Positions 6,971 through 9,268 of a stretch of DNA of 9,268 bases are shown piece by piece. Under the pieces are notes generated by a model. That model was given only the letters and a program-made list of their open reading frames with translations, did not search any database and was not told the origin of the DNA. Made by a program: the position numbers and the translations under genes. Numbering within the stretch: the stretch's first letter is position 1; the number at the start of each line of letters is the position of its first letter. Origin of the DNA: Candidatus Altarchaeales archaeon A3 (GTDB lineage: Archaea > Altiarchaeota > Altiarchaeia > Altiarchaeales > Altiarchaeaceae); the NCBI GenBank assembly GCA_002083985.1, contig MTER01000030.1:1-9268 (forward strand), written 5' to 3'.

Positions 6971-7216
6971 ATGGAAAAAACCGCCCATCCACAAAGAAAA
7001 ACAATACTATTTGAAAGGATTTTTAATGTAAATATTGAGAATTTCCAGACAACCGAAGATATAGATAAATTTATTAAAAAAATAAAAGGAAAGGATTTGG
7101 ATGTTGTTGAAATAAAAACATCTCTCGTAACCAGTAGAGGAAGCATTATCCCGGTAATCCCAACAAAGCAACAGGATATTGACAAACTTGTTGACGAAGC
7201 TATTGCAAAAATCTGA
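6971..7216 (+). CDS. Small protein of unknown function upstream of the TIR-like gene
   Basis: This 81-residue protein is not recognised. It is charged and soluble, with no signal or membrane segment. Helices are likely at about 27-39 (TTEDIDKFIKKIK) and 67-81 (QDIDKLVDEAIAKI), with beta-like segments VVEIKTSLVT and SIIPVIPTK between them, suggesting a compact alpha/beta fold. It has a well-placed TATA box, and its stop is 22 bases before the next gene, so the two probably share a transcript. That arrangement suggests a partner or regulator of the TIR-like protein. An overlapping minus-strand reading frame of similar length is richer in S, F and I and looks like a shadow. Confidence 0.6.
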   Translation: MEKTAHPQRKTILFERIFNVNIENFQTTEDIDKFIKKIKGKDLDVVEIKTSLVTSRGSIIPVIPTKQQDIDKLVDEAIAKI

Positions 7217-7238
7217 AAACTATATTTAAGCGTCAAGA

Positions 7239-8153
7239 ATGGAAAAATTAGAAACAGACGAAATTCAGAAAATCTTTGACTTTTATAGAAATTATTTTAT
7301 TCTTGCATATTCTGATGTCGTTGCAGCTTACGCTACAAAACCCCAACAGATTCTTACTGAAATTGAAAATACACTCAGCCATATTGCTCAATGTTTTAAT
7401 CCACAACTTTCAGAAGACAAAAGGAAAGAAAATGTGAAGAAAGCATACAGTCACCTTCTTAGGGCAACATTGGACTGTTACAAGTTGATATGCGTTAAAC
7501 AAGCAAAAGAAATTGAGAAACATGATGACAATCCCTATCTGAAAGAGAAAATAACAAAATTTAAGGAATTTTTTAAAGACGCCCGGAGAGCAGAGATGAA
7601 AGAGATAGGGGCAGACAACATAGTTCCCATAGACAAGTATAAGGACGCTGTTCAACTTGGAGATGAAATAACAAATGAAATATTTTTGATTTCTAAAATA
7701 ACGCCAAAATTATTTGTAGGGTACAAATACACAAAAAAAGATGAAGAAATTGCATCTAAAATAATCAAAATTTTAGAGTTTGAAGGATTTGAATGTGAGA
7801 CGGGAAAAAGTGCCGGGATTGGAGACATTGACACAAATATTAAAAGTATGATTGCTAATTCTGATGGAGGTGTTATTATATTTACCGAAGAAAAAGAAAC
7901 AACAGATGGAAAATTTACAACCTCGCCGTGGCTTATCAGTGAAGCAAGCTATGCTTTTGGTAAAGAAAAACCCGTGATGATACTTTTAGAAGACAGAGTA
8001 CCAGAAAATCAAATAAGAGGAATTCGGGGCAGAGATTATAGATATCTTTCTTTTAACAGAGCAAAAACAGATGATCTTATTTTAGAGCTTATTCCACTGG
8101 TTAGGGACTTTTATAAGCATATCAGAGAACGAAAACGATTTTTAGAAAAATAA
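7239..8153 (+). CDS. Helical-domain/TIR-like protein, candidate NAD-hydrolysing defence effector
   Basis: This 304-residue protein has two regions. Residues about 5-150 are helical and contain a conserved-looking NVKKAYSHLLRATLDCYK stretch; I do not recognise this domain. Residues about 156-292 look like a TIR-type Rossmann-like domain: first strand KLFVGYKYT at 157-165, a helix DEEIASKIIKILEFEGF, strand GGVIIFT at 210-216, then SPWLISEASYAFG (229-241), strand PVMILLED, and a final RYLSFN segment followed by a C-terminal helix. W231 and E235 form a W-x-x-x-E pattern, and the glutamate sits where the catalytic residue of TIR NADases is found. Such proteins deplete NAD+ or make nucleotide signals during phage defence; that activity is inferred here. 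It lies next to restriction systems and behind a small gene that may be its partner. A non-enzymatic nucleotide-binding role is possible. Confidence 0.7.
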   Translation: MEKLETDEIQKIFDFYRNYFILAYSDVVAAYATKPQQILTEIENTLSHIAQCFNPQLSEDKRKENVKKAYSHLLRATLDCYKLICVKQAKEIEKHDDNPYLKEKITKFKEFFKDARRAEMKEIGADNIVPIDKYKDAVQLGDEITNEIFLISKITPKLFVGYKYTKKDEEIASKIIKILEFEGFECETGKSAGIGDIDTNIKSMIANSDGGVIIFTEEKETTDGKFTTSPWLISEASYAFGKEKPVMILLEDRVPENQIRGIRGRDYRYLSFNRAKTDDLILELIPLVRDFYKHIRERKRFLEK

Positions 8154-8185
8154 ATTTTTTCTATTAAAATTTTCAACTTTAAATT

Positions 8186-8484
8186 ATGTTTTGTATTTGG
8201 ATAACCGGAATACCCGGTTCAGGAAAATCAACGATAGCAAAAGAACTTGCGGATGAATTGAAAAAGAAAAATATAAACATTCAAATTTTGCGATTAGATG
8301 AAATAAGGAAGATTGTTACACCAAATCCTGATTACAGCGAAAAGGAACGGGATATTGTTTACAGGGCGTTGGCGATGATGGCAAAATTTCTTTATGACAA
8401 CGGAATTACTGTCATTATTGATGCAACAGCAAACAAAAGGGACTACAGAAATTTAGCAAGAAATTTAATGAAAAATTTTTTTGA
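8186..8484 (+). repeat. Direct repeat, right copy (partner at 6634 to about 6918)
   Basis: This is the intact-gene half of the kinase duplication. It is about 14 bases longer than the left copy because the left one has lost bases at two or more places. Together the two copies bracket the small-gene/TIR cassette. Confidence 0.85.
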
Positions 8485-8710
8485 AATTTATGTTATGTGT
8501 TCGGCAGATGTTGCAGGCAGGAGGGAAAGCAGCAGGGTTCAGAATCTGGTTCAAAAGGACTTATACAAGAAGGCAAAAGAGGGAAAAATTCAACTGCCAG
8601 GAATAAATGCGGTGTATGAAGAGCCGGAAAATCCCGAATTAATAATTGACTCTGAAAAAATTTCTCCGAAAGATGCGGCAACAATGATAGTCGGACATCT
8701 AAATTTATGA
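8186..8710 (+). CDS. cysC: Adenylylsulfate (APS) kinase-like P-loop kinase
   Basis: This 174-residue protein has the usual length of an APS kinase, which phosphorylates adenylylsulfate to PAPS using ATP. The Walker A motif is GIPGSGKS at residues 8-15. YSEKERDIVYRALAMMAKFL (50-69) and the C-terminal LYKKAKEGKI (126-135) with YEEPENPEL (144-152) match the family closely. Two deviations stand out. The usual LDGD-x-x-R substrate loop reads RLDEIR, and the middle strand ends IDATANKRDYR rather than the typical S-PY-R form. Both recall the wider zeta-toxin/AAA_33 group of small-molecule kinases. The substrate may therefore differ from APS. No other sulfate-assimilation gene is in the window. The gene is intact and is the source or sister of the broken copy at 6634. 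Confidence 0.8.
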   Translation: MFCIWITGIPGSGKSTIAKELADELKKKNINIQILRLDEIRKIVTPNPDYSEKERDIVYRALAMMAKFLYDNGITVIIDATANKRDYRNLARNLMKNFFEIYVMCSADVAGRRESSRVQNLVQKDLYKKAKEGKIQLPGINAVYEEPENPELIIDSEKISPKDAATMIVGHLNL

Positions 8711-8732
8711 TTGTATCCTTCTGCCAATTGTA

Positions 8733-8757
8733 AATTTTGTTTTATTTTTTCTTTTTC
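8733..8757 (+). terminator. T-rich transcription terminator after the kinase gene
   Basis: Starting 23 bases after the kinase stop, four T runs of four to six bases follow each other within 25 bases, with no hairpin before them. This is the usual form of an intrinsic archaeal terminator, and it lies where the + strand genes end. Confidence 0.5.
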
Positions 8758-8816
8758 TGCCTTATTTTTCTCATTTTCGCCCATAAATTTTAATTTTTAT
8801 CATCATTCTAAATTTA

Positions 8817-8966
8817 CTATATTGACTCAAAATCCAGTGCTAACCCACTAAAATCTGGATAAGTATATTTTTGTTTTTTACCAATATTTTTAGGAATATA
8901 ATGTTTGAAATTAAATTTATAATATTCAGTTTTAAGATTTCTTTTAAGCATTTTTAAATTAGACAT
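8817..8966 (-). CDS. Possible small basic protein on the minus strand
   Basis: A 49-residue frame begins at ATG 8966 with MSNLKMLKRNLKTEYYKF and ends LALDFESI. It is strongly basic in its first 32 residues (many K and R) and mildly acidic at the end. A GTG at 8987 would add seven residues (MKKLFCN). A TTTTAAA-type box about 25-30 bases upstream of the ATG fits a leaderless minus-strand start. I recognise no family, and an open frame of this length can arise by chance, though it is helped by the codon pattern and the lack of any + strand gene here. It could also be the remnant of a larger gene. Confidence 0.35.
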   Translation of the reverse strand: MSNLKMLKRNLKTEYYKFNFKHYIPKNIGKKQKYTYPDFSGLALDFESI

Positions 8967-9071
8967 GTTGCAAAATAACTTTTTCACCTTTAAAATTTAT
9001 TAATTTTAACCTCACTTCGTTCGGATATTTTAAAATCTTTGCGATTTTTTTAAAATTTTTAATTTGCAACA
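8966..9071. repeat. Nine-base inverted repeat TGTTGCAAA / TTTGCAACA
   Basis: Arms at 8966-8974 and 9063-9071 are perfect inverse complements. They interleave with the 15-base inverted repeat: the left arm of the longer repeat (9010-9024) lies inside this pair and its right arm (9139-9153) lies outside, so both pairs can form together only as a pseudoknot or across strands. Confidence 0.6.
8988..9002 (-). promoter_or_regulatory. Possible TATA box for the minus-strand small gene
   Basis: Read on the minus strand this is an AATAAATTTTAAAGG stretch centred about 28 bases before the ATG at 8966. The position fits leaderless initiation, but if translation starts at the GTG at 8987 the box would be too close. 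Confidence 0.3.
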
Positions 9072-9153
9072 ACTCTAATATTTGAAAATCTCCGAGTATC
9101 AGCGAGGTGATTTAAAAATTTCAGAAATTTTTAAATTTCCGAACGAAGTGAGG
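9010..9153. repeat. Perfect 15-base inverted repeat
   Basis: CCTCACTTCGTTCGG at 9010-9024 and its exact inverse complement at 9139-9153 are 114 bases apart. They are GC-rich compared with their surroundings, which makes a chance match unlikely. A looser third copy, CCGAGTATCAGCGAGGTGA at about 9092-9110, shares the CCGA start and GAGGTGA end with the right arm and its flank. Confidence 0.8.
9111..9135. repeat. 12-base perfect palindrome around a single base
   Basis: TTTAAAAATTTC at 9111-9122 pairs with GAAATTTTTAAA at 9124-9135 around A9123. It lies between the degenerate and perfect copies of the GAGGTGA motif. Being AT-only apart from one pair, it is a weak RNA hairpin but could extrude or bind a dimeric protein as DNA. 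Confidence 0.6.
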
Positions 9154-9175
9154 TGAGATTTTTAAAATATCTCAC
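9153..9175. repeat. Hairpin GTGAGAT...ATCTCAC
   Basis: Seven-base arms at 9153-9159 and 9169-9175 enclose an AT-rich loop of nine. The left arm shares its first G with the end of the 15-base inverted repeat, so the hairpin directly abuts it. Confidence 0.6.
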
Positions 9176-9268
9176 ACAAAATAATTAACCCAATTTAAAG
9201 GGATGAGCATCTATATTTCTGCATAAATTTCAGAAACTACTGCAAAAATAAATTTTTACTATGAAAAT

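Larger units (their letters stand above)
8967..9268. other. Right-end intergenic region without a supported gene
   Basis: Apart from the inverted repeats, I see no reading frame of note on either strand and no tRNA, rRNA or CRISPR pattern. The last eight bases are an ATG followed by AAAAT, which could open a gene running out of the window, but there is no way to support it. Confidence 0.5.

Noticed and set aside
8590..8784. 64-residue minus-strand frame crossing the end of the kinase gene
   Set aside because: Most of it is antisense to the conserved kinase C-terminus, and its start lies in the complement of the T-rich terminator, which makes a lysine- and glutamate-rich reading artificially.
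8965..9175. The repeat cluster as a CRISPR array
   Set aside because: The copies are in opposite orientations, differ in length and have no regular spacer size.
9261..9268. ATG at the right edge as the start of a further + strand gene
   Set aside because: Only two codons are visible and no convincing TATA box lies about 26 bases upstream.

Overview
The window is very AT-rich (roughly 30% GC by eye) and reads as archaeal, though the lineage cannot be fixed. Most genes lack a Shine-Dalgarno sequence at the usual spacing. Several instead have a TATA-like box about 25 bases before the start codon, the pattern of archaeal leaderless transcription. A small, AT-rich archaeon, possibly of a DPANN-type lineage, would fit, but no rRNA, tRNA or other marker gene is present. 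Nearly all genes lie on the + strand.

Layout. Positions 1-195 are AT-rich intergenic DNA with small hairpins. 196-1566 encodes a two-helix membrane protein with a long, probably coiled-coil cytoplasmic part. A defence block follows at 1603-6608. It starts with a DNA methyltransferase (1603-2742), whose stop codon overlaps the start of an ADP-ribosyltransferase-like protein (2739-3278), and then a PD-(D/E)xK nuclease that is probably the matching restriction enzyme (3342-4241). A second restriction-modification pair comes next: a HEAT-repeat/N4-cytosine-type methyltransferase fusion (4271-5707) overlapping a CfrBI-family restriction endonuclease (5676-6608).

After the block lies a decayed 5' fragment of an APS kinase-like gene (6634 to about 6918). 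Then come a small orphan gene (6971-7216) and a helical-domain/TIR-like protein (7239-8153). An intact APS kinase-like gene follows (8186-8710). The small gene and TIR gene are therefore bracketed by two copies of the same gene start, which suggests that a cassette was inserted next to, or recombined into, the kinase locus.

The last 560 bases hold a T-rich terminator, a possible 49-residue minus-strand gene (8817-8966), and a dense group of inverted repeats (about 8965-9175).

The genes suggest a stacked defence island: two Type II restriction-modification systems, one with an embedded ART-like protein, next to a TIR-type candidate NAD-consuming effector. The strongest candidate for something undescribed is the ART-like gene translationally coupled to a methyltransferase inside a restriction-modification operon. 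The second is the small-ORF/TIR cassette bounded by the kinase duplication.
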